DNA from: Phylloscopus collybita
Taxonomy: Eukaryota > Chordata > Aves > Passeriformes > Phylloscopidae
Assembly: GCA_027886175.1 (NCBI GenBank)
Contig: JAJNNQ010000009.1
Span: 19,193,501 to 19,257,500, forward strand
DNA: 64,000 nt
Direction: 5' to 3'
Shown: piece after piece, positions 12,535-24,646 of the stretch
Layout: every line of letters begins with the position of its first letter
Position numbering within the stretch: the first letter of the stretch is position 1
Program-made: the position numbers and the translations under genes
Notes under the pieces: model-generated
Seen by the model: only the letters and a program-made list of their open reading frames with translations
Databases searched by the model: none
Told to the model about the DNA's origin: nothing

Positions 12535-15265
12535 GAAGCTGTTCTAACAGTTGTAGTGTTTAGCAACAGATTAGAAGGCAAAACACTAGTATAATAAGCA
12601 ATTAATTTTGGTCTTTCAGTGTTTGTGTTCATGAACATCAAAGAACTTTGTAAGAAGTTTTTGTTTTACTGAAATTGTTGATAATTAACAGGTGCCAGTA
12701 TTATTTTTTTTTATACACTGATTTTGTAAACTAACCAATAATGTGCAAGAAGCCAAATGAATGTAGCTTCTGACCTTGCAGGTGGAGATTTAACTACTTG
12801 AGAAGCTCATAAACTTGATTAAGCTTGAGGGTTGATCATAAAGGGTTTTTTTAATCTTTGTGTAGCCACCAAGTAAGAACTGATAATAACCTTGTTAATT
12901 TGTGGGATGAGTTGCTCAGTCATGTTACTTGTTATGTAATTTTAACATAGAGACTATGAAAGTACTATGAATTTACAGTCATGAAAAGCTTTCCAAAAAA
13001 TCTCCATATAGTTTAATTTCTAATCTTTCTCTAATACACAAATATTTATTTTAGTTTTTGCAGTCCTAGGTCATTATTTATCCACTTATTTTCATGTTCT
13101 TTACTGTATAATCAAATGTATATTTACATCCCTAGTTTGTTTTTCCATAAGTACTTACCCTGAAAATCAAATTGGTTAGTTACCCACGGGGTTCTAGTGG
13201 TATCTTCTGTTATTTTTCTTACCATTAAGTGTATATTATGTTCCAGCCATAAAATTTGAAGTTGGTTCATGTGTCTTTTGACTTTGCATTTATTTTTTGA
13301 CATCATACTGAAATCTGATCAATTTTCAGATACTTTGGTTTAACTGTCAAAGTTAAGATCAGCATTACTGTTGTATCTTTTTATTTCTCAGATCAGCACT
13401 GTGCCCAACAATCTGTTCCCCTTGGCATATTCAATCCTTATGTCAAAGATTGTTTCAGAGTAATTAATCTGAAGTTTAACAGAGAAGAACAGATTCATGT
13501 ACTGATATAGCCCAAACTGCTGCATGTTATAGACTATAGGTTTTAACTACCAATCTCTACTAGGACTGTAAATGACTATTTATGGTTTAGCCAATTAAAA
13601 TATTTTATCTATGCATTAGTGTTGGTCAAATAACTTATCAGTAAATGCCAATAGTTATAATAATGTGGGACAGCTACCAAGTACTTCTGGAATAGAGATA
13701 ACATGGTTCTGACATTTTGCAGCATGTAATCAAAGTTCTTGTAGTTATTGCAGAAAGGGTTTTAAACAATTGGTCTGTTAGGAGGATACGAACAAAAACA
13801 GTCCCAGATTTTTATAGCTCAGATATAAATCACAGAAATAAAAATTAATATTAATGAGGACTAGATGAATGCACTTGCTGCTGCTAATGATTGTTGTGTA
13901 TTTGTGCAGAATATTGTTCATTTCTCTTATATGGGCATGACTGCTACAAAAATCAAATGTTAATGTATTTTAAATGATTGTAATAATTATCATTCATCAA
14001 TAAAAGAAAGATACATATTTATTTAGCCCCTTGTCACATATTCTATGGATTGTGCTATAATTACATTCATTTTTTCTAAAAATGCTACTATGAATTAAAA
14101 TGCTGCATTCCTTTGATTAGAACCACTATTGCAGTTACATGTTTCTTTAAGCTGAAAACCAGTGCACAAATGCAGTGACAGCTAGACTTCCAAATTCTGT
14201 TCTCTAGAGCTTTTGGCTTCACCTCACAAGTATTATGAAACCACTTTTCTTAAGAGCAGGAAAGAAGAAACACTTGCATTGCTTAATACAGATATTGTTT
14301 TCAGGAACTGTTAGAGAGTGACATCCACAGTAATACCAAGAGAGCTAGGAAATAAATAGGCTTAATTGAACAGGGAAGATGGTAGGTTCCAAAAGATGGG
14401 TCAGTGTTTGATTGTCTTCAGTACATTTTGAAGAAGAACCTACTTATTATGTACTCTTTTTAGTGAATAAGAAACAGAAATGAAAGCAAAGATTTCTTTT
14501 CTAACTTCGAAAACGAAGGGAAATTTAACTGCCACCTGGTGCAGACAAGAAAGTCATCTGTTCCTCAGGCAGATTTTCATAATAAAAAGGTCTTGGTATC
14601 CTAGTTAGAGGCTATTCTTAATCTGAATTTCCAGTTATGTATCTGTGTCCTTTGCTGGATTTTAGACACATTCCTGGATAAACTGTCTCTTGGATCAATT
14701 GATTCAGAATATGAGACATCTTAGAAGTAAAAATGTGGAAAACACACTTTATTCTCAATAGCAACTAAGAATAGTAAACACTAATTTCAACTGATCCACT
14801 TCAGAGACACTTTGTTTACCATGTATTTATTAAAAACAAAAATAAATACTTCAGAAAACACATAATATGCAAGGATTTTCCACTCAAAAATTATGTCAAG
14901 AAATTTGAAAGGAATTTGTACAAAGGAATACAGTTCCACATTCAGATGTTGAATGGTCTTTAAAGACATATCTTTACACTATTTATTATTGAAGGTACCT
15001 CCTACTAAAGTAAAGGGAAATGTTCTCTATATATACCCCAAATTTGGATATATACTCTTGGACACATTTTATGTTTGACTTTTAACCCTTTACAGCAACA
15101 GCAGTTTAAGTGGTTGACCATATTTAGACTGTTCTTTGTTGCATGAAAATTTTCTTTCTGGTTACTGAGCTACAGCCCAGTGCTTTCATTTGAAGAGCCC
15201 TGAGGGAAAGCAGAGCCTGTGAGTAGTCCAGACTGGTTCTTCCTTTGCACAGATGTGGAACCATG
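12535..15265. other. AT-rich non-coding stretch
   Basis: No gene or recognised mobile element. The part at 13850-14190 has fewer homopolymers than its surroundings and contains several homeodomain-type ATTA/TAAT words, so a conserved non-coding element is conceivable, but that cannot be judged without alignment. Confidence 0.5.
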
Positions 15266-15269
15266 CAAG

Positions 15270-15346
15270 ACAGAAACCAAATGAATAAACAAGCTAAAAC
15301 AACAGAAACAAACAAACAACACCCCCAAAAAACCCAAACACAACAA
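15270..15346. repeat. A/C-rich low-complexity tract
   Basis: The plus strand is largely A and C, including AAACAAACAAAC and ACCCCCAAAAAACCC. The same composition class recurs at 43421-43680 and 59601-59757. Confidence 0.8.
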
Positions 15347-15349
15347 TGT

Positions 15350-16780
15350 CTAACTAAACTAATCATTTTGCAAAAAAAGAACTGCATTACATTTTGGTGT
15401 GAGCATGCTCTATGGAAAATTATTTGTATTTGTTCTTAGCAACCACAAGATTTTGGTCTTTTTTTTTTTTTAAATAAACTATGATCCTTTCAGAGGATTT
15501 GCAACTTTTTCATAGGGGAAAAAATGTCCTCTTTGATTATTAGTCTCCTTTCCAAGGATGACAAGAGATCTTATTTTCATTTCCCAGAACTTCTGTAGGC
15601 AAAGGAATTTATATACTTTTCATTAAGGGATAAAGGTTACTTTTTCTTAAGAAAATTAGAACAAAATTTTAATTATGTAAGTAACTATGTTCCAGTTTAT
15701 CTTGCATGGGATAGAAACAGGCTTTCAAATACCACATTTATTACAAAGTTTATTGTGGGAAAAAAGGGATGTATTGCAATTATTTTTTAAGAACTGCCTT
15801 CCTTACTTCTAAATCTTAATCCCTTCTGAAATAAAGTGATACTTCTTAAAGTGGTGTGAAGTACTTTTTTAGATGAAATTCTTTACCCTACAGTAAATCA
15901 GACCAAATTATGTCATATTTTTTATGTTATAAAATCCATAAACTCAGAGCAAAAAAAAACAAACAAACCCACAAAAAGAAAGAAAATAAAAGACATAAGG
16001 CTAAAATTTTGTAATGCTATTGCAATCTTAATTTAAACATGCAAGTATAAAGACAATACCCTGAAACTATATAGAACTGCAAGTATGCCTAGATTTGAGG
16101 TGGCATCACTGTTTCTCAGTTACATCACTGTTTCTCTATCCTTGCCTCAATTTTTCTATTATAAACAATTTTTTGTCCTTTCTGGTTCTCTGTTTTTTGA
16201 TAACTTGATTTAATACATTTAATACATATTTTTTCTAGAAATTCTTCTAAACAAATATTTATTTTTATGTACTTCTGAAAGAAATGTAAACCAAGTACTA
16301 ATAAAACTCCAATGTGATTTCAGCAGATGCATGCCCAAAACTGGATGTCATAACAGTTTCTTTTCCTGTCTCAAATCTTCTCTCCAGACATAAAATCTTG
16401 GCATAGCCATAATACACACCAGTAATTTTTATTATCAGTTTATTTGGTTTGTACTTGTCTATTGTGAAAAAAATGTGGAAAAAGAAAGTGAACCAGATAT
16501 TCTTTTGGCTTAAGCTAAATTCTTGCTTTATCACACTGGGTACAAAGCACTCACTTTGAGAGCTGGAGATGGTTTTATTCGCAGTGGTGCCTTGTCTCAT
16601 AAAATTAATTGCTCAGACATGTTCTGTAGTACACTAAGCAAATCCTTGATGGCTTCTGGAGGCTTTACAATAGCCTAGGAAATGTCACACTCTGCTGTGG
16701 TATATTACACTTGTAATAGTAGTGTCAGTAGTAATAGAACTATAGCTGTAGTCATTATAATCAAACTGTAAAGATAATGA
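15350..16780. other. AT-rich non-coding stretch
   Basis: No identifiable feature. A 100-codon minus-strand frame at 16298-16600 has no recognisable motif. Confidence 0.5.
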
Positions 16781-16812
16781 CACTGTGGAAATATATTTTC
16801 TTTCTCCCCAAG

Positions 16813-17095
16813 GATAGTTTCAGAGGACTGTTCTACAAAGGTCTCTGTGGATGTATCTGAAATGACTGTTGAGCTTCCTCCTATAAAATATTGTGACTAT
16901 CACAGCACAGAGCTGAGTAAGCTGTACACAGTGTACACTTACCAAGGACTCTTGGAATCGGTTTCCCTACAATGTCTGCAGTCTCTACAAGAAGATGAAA
17001 GTTCAAGCACAACATTATTTAAGGGAGGAGTTAACAAGGCTGAAATACAAAGCCCAACAAAACATGATCTGAATCAATACCCATACAGACTGTAA
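16813..17095 (+). CDS. Possible terminal coding exon of an unrecognised gene
   Basis: A pyrimidine-rich stretch ending TTTCTCCCCAAG (AG at 16811-16812) resembles a 3' splice site. From it a frame runs for about 93 codons to TAA at 17093-17095, and it stays open back to 16781. The translation has a balanced composition with no low-complexity run. It includes VELPPIKYCDYHSTELSKLY, LESVSLQCLQSLQEDESSS and a basic-aromatic end DLNQYPYRL. Codon choice looks gene-like, with many CTG, AAG, GAG and GAA codons. There is no convincing ATG start at the beginning of the frame; the first ATG is at 16862. If real, it is therefore a downstream exon rather than a complete gene. I recognise no domain, signal peptide or transmembrane segment. 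Against it: open frames of this length occur by chance a few times in a window this size, and I see no clear polyadenylation signal just downstream. A transcript or a matching exon in other birds would decide. Confidence 0.25.
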
Positions 17096-17290
17096 ATTAA
17101 AACTTTAAAAAAATCAATCTCCCCAAAACAAAGAACATCCTTTTCTAGCATGGGTTGAATCAAGTAATTACCTGATGTTTTAACTACAGTGTTTGGAGGT
17201 GACTCAGTACAGAATACTCTTCTAAGTAGTTTTGTGCTTTTTCTTCCAAACTTAGTGCACATGATCCTTCCAAACTTGTGCAGTGCACAA

Positions 17291-17349
17291 TCTTTTTTTT
17301 TTTTCTTTTTCTTTCTTTTTCTTTTTCTTTCTTTTTCTTTTTCTTTCTT
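17291..17349. repeat. Pyrimidine (CTTTTT/CTTT)n tract
   Basis: A run of T with regularly spaced C (CTTTTT and CTTTCTTTTT units). It creates the Lys/Glu/Arg run in a 125-codon minus-strand frame (17074-17451), which is therefore not a gene. Confidence 0.93.
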
Positions 17350-19416
17350 AAAAAGACAAGCTTGAATATATAAAGATAGGCAAGTAATTTTGTGAAAGCC
17401 TACGAGATGAGGTTCACAAAGACTCTCAGGCATGAAGATGATCAGTCTCATAATGATTAATTCTCTGCCTGGCTCGGCAAATTCTCAAAGCCAGTTATGG
17501 ACACTTAGAAATCCTACCATTTTTACATGCATGGTGAAACAACTTGAACAAGAATGATAAAGAATGTGTTTTTTCAGCCCTGCCTACTTGTGATTAACTG
17601 CTTTTTTAGGAGATGTGTACTGATATTATTTCAGACCAAAAGAATCTCAAAGTTCAAAATATTGAGTAAATAGTTATTGATTTAGCATAGTCAGATAGTT
17701 TCTACCCTTTCTGTTTATGTCTTGGAAGCAGAGGTATGTATTTTGCAGGAGGCATTTGGCATGACATGACCTCATTTTTATTTAAACCAATGACTCTTAG
17801 CTGGCTTTAGATGAAATATAGATCTAAAGGTGCCTTACTCTGACAAAATGACTTCAAAAAATGACAGTACTTCCACAGCTAAAGTCACTTTACAGTCAAA
17901 AACTCTTATGCTTATAGACTCTCAGGTGCAATTCCACAGCATTGTTGCCAAATTTTAAATGTGACTTAAATTCCAATTACAATGAAAACTCTGAAGGGTC
18001 CTTTTTTTTTTTTTTTTTTAATCTAGCTTTACAGACTTGGCTAAGGAATCAATGGAGGGAAGAAATTAAAGCCATAAAACAAGGTCATTTACTTGTGAAG
18101 ATGCAAAACCAAGCAATAATGCCTTTGACTTAATGTCCTGAAGTCCAAAAAAACGAAAATATCAAAATTTAGAATAAAAGAATAAGAAAGAATCAAAGGA
18201 AATAACAAAAAGGGACATTGTACATGAATTTAAAGCAATCATTCTATATGCCTAATTTTTAAGCTGAGCATTTTCCACTCACTGTAATACAGGTGAGGTT
18301 TTTTTGTTGTGTTTGTTTATTTGTTTGTTTGTTTTCCCCCTGAGGACTGAAACACATTATTATGCATTATGTAGCAAGCACTAAAAATATCTTAATATTA
18401 ACTATATAAAGATACCATATTTGGGCACCTTTAAGAGTTCATGCTCTAGAAATACAGTGGTAACTAGAATATCCCCTGCTATTTTGGAGCTTTTATCTGA
18501 TACACAACACAGTGTAAAAACTAATGAAAGAAATTATTGGCAAGGTTGCAAAAAATTGCCCAAACAAAAGTTCTTTTCCTACTATTTTACAAGTAATCTT
18601 GGACATACCCATTATAAATCTAGGTTTCCATTTTCAAAACAGATTTAGGATAGTATAAAACACTTTTCTATTATGAATTATTATCGTAGTATGTATTTTC
18701 CCTCAGCATTTCTGCGACTATTAAAAAAATTGCAGATATGCCAATGCTTTTCTTTGTATTAACTTACAATACCAATTACCTGTTAAAGAAGTCAAACCTC
18801 TATCTGATATGACAGCTATGCTTTTTTTTTTTTGTAGTTAATAGTGCTTACTAGTGCACCTCTGTCATCTCTCTCAACATGTCATCCAAGCTAAAGATGC
18901 ACCAAAATACTTTTGATGATGCTGTAAGAAATTGCTGGGAAAAGCCACTGATCTTTTTAAGGGACAGAACCTTTGAACACTTGAAAACATGCAGGTTGTC
19001 TCAAAATGGATTCACAAAATATTTCTTGTAATTAATAAGGTGAAATAAAACCTTCAATATATTTTTTTTGGCCAATTAATGAGGTTTTTAATGGATCTGC
19101 CTTCAGTATTTCCATGAAATACTGACATTGGCTTCCATATGAAGGACAGGTTGCTAAAGCTGTAATCATCTGTATTGTTATTTTCCTTTGGGACCCAAAT
19201 TAATAGGAAGGATATGGCAAAATATCCAGTGATTCACCCACTTAGAAGTAAAAGGAAATGGAACTGATAGTATAGGCATATTTGATTTTCTACTGTAGTG
19301 AAGAATAAAAGCAAAGAAGTGATATAGCCTTTTCTTGTCTCCTGGTACTCCCATTTATTTTCAGCAGAACCAAATTTCACAGCAGAAACTGAATATGAGG
19401 GACCAATCTGACTTTT
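17350..19416. other. AT-rich non-coding stretch
   Basis: Holds a T run at 18002-18019 and a (TTTG)n-like tract at about 18299-18335. No gene or mobile element is recognised. Confidence 0.5.
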
Positions 19417-19421
19417 CTTTA
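19417..19421. other. Left target-site duplication CTTTA
   Basis: CTTTA immediately precedes the TG end of the LTR and is repeated exactly after its CA end at 20217-20221. A 5-bp duplication is the size made by several retroviral integrases. Confidence 0.75.
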
Positions 19422-20216
19422 TGCCCAACCCGTGTTCCACATGCGGTGAGGGATGGCCCCAGGGGCTGTGCCCGTGCTGGAGCGCTGTCCCCGGGGAGGC
19501 TTCGCCGGCAGCCGAGCAGGGCAGAGAAAGCTGCCGCCACCGGGCTGCCAGCGGCGCCCCTTGCCGGCGGGGCAGATCCCCCGGGCCCGGGACAAAAATG
19601 CCCAGGAAATCGGGCTGTGGGACGGGCTTTAGAGCATAAAGCCAGCGAACTGCACCGCCACCACCCGGGGTGGTTTTATTTGGGTTTCCTGCAGGGAGCG
19701 GGGGCTCTCCGGAGGTTCAGCTCGGTCCCCTCCTTCCCCCCCTCGCCTTTTTCTCCCTGCGGTCCTGCTTCTTCCCCGGCCGCCTTCCCTGCCCGCCCCT
19801 GTCCTGCCCTGCTCGGCCGCCTCCCCGAGGCAGCTCGACCCCCCGGCACCCCAGGGCTCCGCGGTGTCCCCACGGAGCCGCCGCCGCCGCCCGAGAGCCG
19901 CAGCTGCTGCAGGAGCGCGCCCGTGGCCACGGCAGCCTGTTCTCGGCCCACAGAAGGGACACGCAGCCGGCTGCTGCTTGGAAATGGCGCCCAGCCCGGC
20001 CCGGGAGCCGCGCAGCCTCAGCGCAGCTGGCGGCGCACACGCTCCGTCTGCCGAGCTGGCGCCGGCAGCGCCCGCGCTACAGCGGGGGTCGCTGCTCTGG
20101 GTCTCTCTCCACCTCTCTTCTCTCCTCTTTGCTCCTTTTCTATCCCCGCTTCTGTAGGAACACTTATTTTCCTTTATCAATAAACTCTTCTCCGATATAA
20201 CATTGCTGCATCTGCA
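19422..20216 (+). mobile_element. CpG-rich solo LTR of an endogenous retrovirus
   Basis: This 795-bp block begins TGCCCAACCC and ends TGCTGCATCTGCA. It is bounded by the exact repeat CTTTA on both sides. A polyadenylation signal AATAAA lies at 20179-20184, 32 bp before the right end, as expected near the R/U5 part of a plus-strand LTR, and a pyrimidine-rich stretch (20100-20150) lies upstream of it. The body is extremely GC- and CpG-rich, in sharp contrast to the AT-rich flanks, so a composition-based tool would call it a CpG island. No gag, pol or env sequence and no second LTR is present nearby, which fits a solo LTR left by recombination. Long overlapping frames in several phases on both strands (one of 282 codons) result from the scarcity of stop codons in GC-rich DNA and are not genes. 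The retained CpGs and exact duplication suggest a fairly recent insertion. The alternative is a genuine CpG-island promoter, but the TSD and termini argue against it. Confidence 0.75.
20179..20184 (+). promoter_or_regulatory. AATAAA polyadenylation signal in the LTR
   Basis: AATAAA is visible within CCTTTATCAATAAACTC, 32 bp before the CA terminus of the solo LTR. Confidence 0.6.
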
Positions 20217-20221
20217 CTTTA
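20217..20221. other. Right target-site duplication CTTTA
   Basis: Exact copy of 19417-19421, directly after the LTR's CA end. Confidence 0.75.
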
Positions 20222-20979
20222 TTTTTGTCCGAGAAATCTATCAAAGAGAATCCTCTCCAACTCCCCTTTTACTGCAGAACGGGGTACTGGAAAAGAAGTT
20301 AAGATCAAGTCTTAAAAAGTACTGAGGTTCCCAGCCCATTTAACATTATCGAGGTTTCACAAACTACTAGTAGTAAAATGTACTTTGTTGTTTTACTTTT
20401 CCTTCAGTGTACTTTGTTCAGTCTACTGCTTTTTCTGTAAGAAGTCTAGCCCTGCAACATGTCTTAAAATACATGCATTCTCCAGATTTCATGTTTGGGT
20501 GTGTTAACACTGACCTCAAGTTTTAAGACTATTGTCAAATTTGGTGAATTATCACAATTGTTTTCTGCAAGTTCCTAGATATTTACAAGTATTTTGTCAA
20601 ATGTGTGCCAGATAAGGATGACACAAAGACTGTACAAAGGTTTTATGTAGGTCTTTAAATAGCAGGTTTTAAATACCCAAGTTTATAAGCAGATTTTTTT
20701 CTGAGAGTCTGATCATTCACTTAAACTACATAACTCAATTTTTTGACAAGTTTTTCACAGGATAGTTTTTCATTCAGTGATAGAATAATAGCAGCATTTA
20801 TCTAAAGGGATCTAACATATACTAGAATAGTGCCAGAATAATGATTACAGGTGCATCTTTTACTTTTGCCAGACATCTCAGTTTTTGATGTTTTTGTACT
20901 TCTGATATGCAAGGTATTGTTCTGTGAAAGAATCACTAACATCCATGGGGCTATAGAGAGGAAAGTAAGCTCTTTTTTA
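20222..20979. other. AT-rich non-coding stretch between two LTR-like blocks
   Basis: Ordinary AT-rich sequence. No retroviral internal motif is seen, so the two LTR-like blocks are not the ends of one provirus. Confidence 0.6.
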
Positions 20980-20984
20980 GTCTC

Positions 20985-21905
20985 TGTGACGAATTTTCCT
21001 GTGTGTCATCCATGATGTAGGATGAGGCAGTTTGTGTAAACTTTTATTATTGTAAGGGTCTTGAGAGCCAGCATGTCCATGGAGAGTCCAGTTCTGCTGT
21101 GTGGAGTCCCTGTAGCCCCTTGACATAATACCTGGGGTCTGGCCTTGGCAGGACAGATCACAGTCACCTTCCCAGCCTGAGAGAGAGAACTCCCCAACAG
21201 TGCTCTGTACACGATGGCTTGCCCCAGTTTCCCCCGTCCCTAATGCCCCTGGCCCTTTGGTTTCACCTTTCCTCTGTGTCTCCATTGGTTTCGGGTCCCC
21301 GGTGACCGGCCCTGTCTTCCCTACAGAACACTGACCTTACCTGCCCCTTGTTCCGCCCCTGTGCCTCAAGGTCACTGGCTGCTGAAGCTCATACTGAACC
21401 TGGAGACTGGCACATGTTCAGTCCTTTTCTGCTCTGGATTCCCCTTTGGCTCCTGGAAATAAACCTGGCTGGAACTGATCCAGTGCGAGGGCCTTCTTGC
21501 CTCTCCTTGCTGAGCTAGCCATGTGGCGTGTGTGGATGTGTGAGCTTGACTGCTTTGCCTGAGTTTCCCCAAGTGGCCTTTCCACTGGAGAGACTTTCTG
21601 GGTCTAGGCTTCAGCTGCGCTCCTAAAAACCACAATGCTGGTGGTTGCTAAGGGGAGAGGCTCCCCGGTGCCCAGAGTGTTAGGCTGTGGTCAGGACTAA
21701 AGCCCTGCCCGTGGAGGCCAGGCCTGCTCCTGGCTGAGGCTGTGGGCCCAGCCCTGGCTGGTGATGCCCTGCCCTGCCATCCTCAGGAGCATCCCCCGTA
21801 GCTCCCAGGGAGTCCGTAGCTCCTGCTGTGCTCCGACAACTGTTTGCCATTTTTCCCATAAGTCCTCCTTTAAATGGTGTTCTTAAGAAATCGATGGGGA
21901 GCAAT
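20985..21905 (-). mobile_element. Candidate endogenous-retrovirus LTR or LTR-containing block
   Basis: GC rises sharply at 20985-21900. Read on the minus strand, the left edge ends ...ATTCGTCACA, a plausible CA terminus. An AATAAA lies 58 bp before it (TTTATT on the plus strand at 21043-21048) and a CCAAT-type box (CCAATGG) lies near 21281-21287. This arrangement resembles an LTR transcribed leftwards. A plus-strand AATAAA also occurs near 21458. I could not find the right terminus or a matching target-site duplication for GTCTC at 20980-20984, so the right boundary is only where the composition falls. Short frames on both strands reflect the GC-rich composition. The block might instead be two abutting elements. 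Confidence 0.45.
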
Positions 21906-22260
21906 GTTTCATTCCACAGCTTCCACTTACATTAATATTCATTTTGTGACAGAGCTCTGACGTTGTGAAATGCCCTTCAGAAGGTTAATATGCATCTCCA
22001 AAGCCTCTTTGGGTTTAAGTACAAAACCTGGGATTATCCCAGTCTAAATCAAGGCTGTGGATTAATGAAAATAATTTAAAGTTATTAATTTAATTGCAAC
22101 ATTCTGGCATCTGTTCTGTTTAAATTTAAGTTTACTTTTTTCTAAAATAAAAAATATTTCCAGAAATATATTTAAATTAAAAATAATTATCCTCTTTGCA
22201 TTATGACTGCATCTTTGTAAACTGCCCATACAAAAGGAGAATAAAGAAAGAAGCATGATA
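21906..22260. other. AT-rich stretch with a short palindrome
   Basis: It contains the near-perfect palindrome CTGGGATTATCCCAG at 22028-22042 and an octamer-like ATATGCAT at 21989-21996. No gene is seen. A conserved regulatory element is possible but unproven. Confidence 0.35.
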
Positions 22261-24626
22261 CGTTTAGCTTTTTTCTTTTTTTTTTCTTTTTTTATTATTA
22301 TTTGTTTTGTTTGTGTTTGAACAGCTTGCATGATATTTTCAGCATTGTTTTCATTCATTTAATGCACTGATATTTTTAACACAACAAAATTACCATTTCT
22401 ATATGTTTGATCATCTCAGAAAGAGTTTCATTATGAATAAAATTTCAGTTCTAATTTAGTGTACTCAGTGAATTAGATACTTTCTTTGCCTTTTCAATTC
22501 CCATTCTGAAATGTGTTAGGGAATGGGGTTTGAAAGTGGAGCCTATTGTATCCTCACTGACACTGCGAGAGATATGCAAAAAATGAACCAAAAGGCAAAG
22601 AGGAAACAGTGAATGAAAAAAAATGAACACTTTTAATAATTATCTGAAAAACAACATTATTAAGAAAAATGGGAGGGAAAAATATATATCCATGATAGTT
22701 TTTATTTTTTATGTGTGATTTAGTCAGTAAACTCTGAAATAATAACAAACAAAAATGCAACTACGAATACATGTTTCTATAAAGTATTCCCACAGGAATG
22801 ACTTCCAGATTAAGAGAAACAAAGTAAATTTGAACTCTTTGCATTGTGAAAAGGAAAAATAAAACCAGATATACCAGGAGAGAACAGGAGAGAATAAAAC
22901 TATAGAAAGGAGGTTAATAAAAAATATCTGTCCAGAACTAGTTAAAAAACATTTCAGTTCAGGGAAGTTACCAAAATTAGGTTAGAAATAAATTTTAAAA
23001 AAAGGAAATGTTCTGAACTGGGAACTGCTTGTCATAGATAATTATGAAAACATCAATGACAATATCTCACTTAGCAGCTGTGAAACCTTAAGCTCAGAAA
23101 ATCTCTAGGTCACTGGCTACAGTACTCTCAGATGTTATCTCTGGAAAATTATGTCATATATTTTATGTGCTCAGTTCTGTGGTTGGTTGTTGACTTTTTT
23201 AAAAAACTCCACTCCATTTTTTTCATGTGGGAACTCAAGTATTTTTTGGACAAGATGTATTATCACAAAGACTACCATACAGACAATGTATTTCTAAATA
23301 AAATTTCTTAGATTATATAAGTGGGATATCAGGCCATATATATTCTCTTGAATGTTCTCCCACTTTTACACAGGATCATGAAAAATCCATTCCATTTTAT
23401 GTATCTGTTCCTATTATCCTTCTTTAAAGAAATTTAGGATAAATTTAATGGTAAACAAGTACTAACATACTTCCCTTAATAAAATAAACGAACAAATAAA
23501 TAATAATGAAAGGTTATGAGTGAGTTTCAGGAATACATCTGTCTGGTGTAAAGAACTTCATGCTTGCTGTTAACTAACTGGATGCATGGTGAAAAAATGT
23601 TTTTTGTCTCATTACCTTACAGGTGTCTCCAATTTTACAACCCCTACAAGAAAAAAAGTTAAGACCGATTCAGAGACAATTTCAAGCATTCACTCCTGAA
23701 CTCTTTGAAGCACATCTGACGTAGTCACATGTGTCACCACACTCTTTAGGCACTCCTTAGGAAAGATGATAAGTGAATTACCTCCGTTTAAGTGTTTAAA
23801 CCTTTACTCTCTTTGTGGTCAACTTCTATCATCTATGGTCATTATGGTAAACTTCTCCATATCTTTCTTTACATAGTTGAACAGCCTCAGACATACAGGG
23901 GAAAAAAAGGCATTTTTTTAATTCCCTGCATTTCCCTCCCTGCCAGAAACTAGTAGCACTGGAACTGAGTTACAGGATACCATTAAATTATTGGCTAATA
24001 GTGTGGAAAACTGCAAAAACTTCATTAGAACCATATGTAGCTGGGATTTTTACATTTTTTTATCATGGATTGATTATTACCTTTTTTTAGGAGGCCACAG
24101 GTCAATGATATTTCAATGTAAGAAAGGGTGATTAAGTAAATTCTGTAATCTAAGTTTCATTGGACTAACAGCTATTCATTACACATTATATGGATATTGT
24201 AGTATCCATAGAAACTTCCATTACCTAGTGTATTTGTCATTACTTAGTTTCCAGAATACATTAATTATAAGCCAAACAGCACCATAATAATTCAGGATCT
24301 GACACTACTTCCATTATGAGACTCTATCATGAGAGGACTTTTAATATTTCCATAAAATTTCGATCTTGCTGAAATTTACCAGTGTTTCAGCCTCTGTATG
24401 AGCATGTATTCATTGAATTTGATAAAATTTCAATCATTAAAAAAAAATAATTCTGAAATCGGCAAAAAAAAATCTACTCCATTTTCTAAGGATTAATTAT
24501 GAAATATTTCATTTAGAAAACACTAATTTTGTGAGAAATTTTGAAGGTTGGATAGGAGCAGTTTATATCAACCATATGTTTAATGAGTGATAATTTAACT
24601 TGGTTTGATACAAAATCTGAGTCTGC

Positions 24627-24646
24627 TTTTTTTTTTTTTTTTTTTT
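24627..24646. repeat. Poly(T), 20 nt
   Basis: Uninterrupted T20 run. Confidence 0.95.

Noticed and set aside
17074..17451. 125-codon minus-strand frame with Lys/Glu/Arg run
   Set aside because: It is produced by the pyrimidine tract at 17291-17349.
19335..20183. 282-codon plus-strand open frame in the GC-rich block, with overlapping long frames on both strands
   Set aside because: Frames are open in several phases at once because GC-rich DNA has few stop codons. The frame begins in AT-rich flank, crosses the LTR boundary and shows no domain.
19422..21905. A short provirus with LTRs at 19422 and 20985
   Set aside because: The two blocks are unlike in sequence and appear oppositely oriented. 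The first has its own exact target-site duplication.
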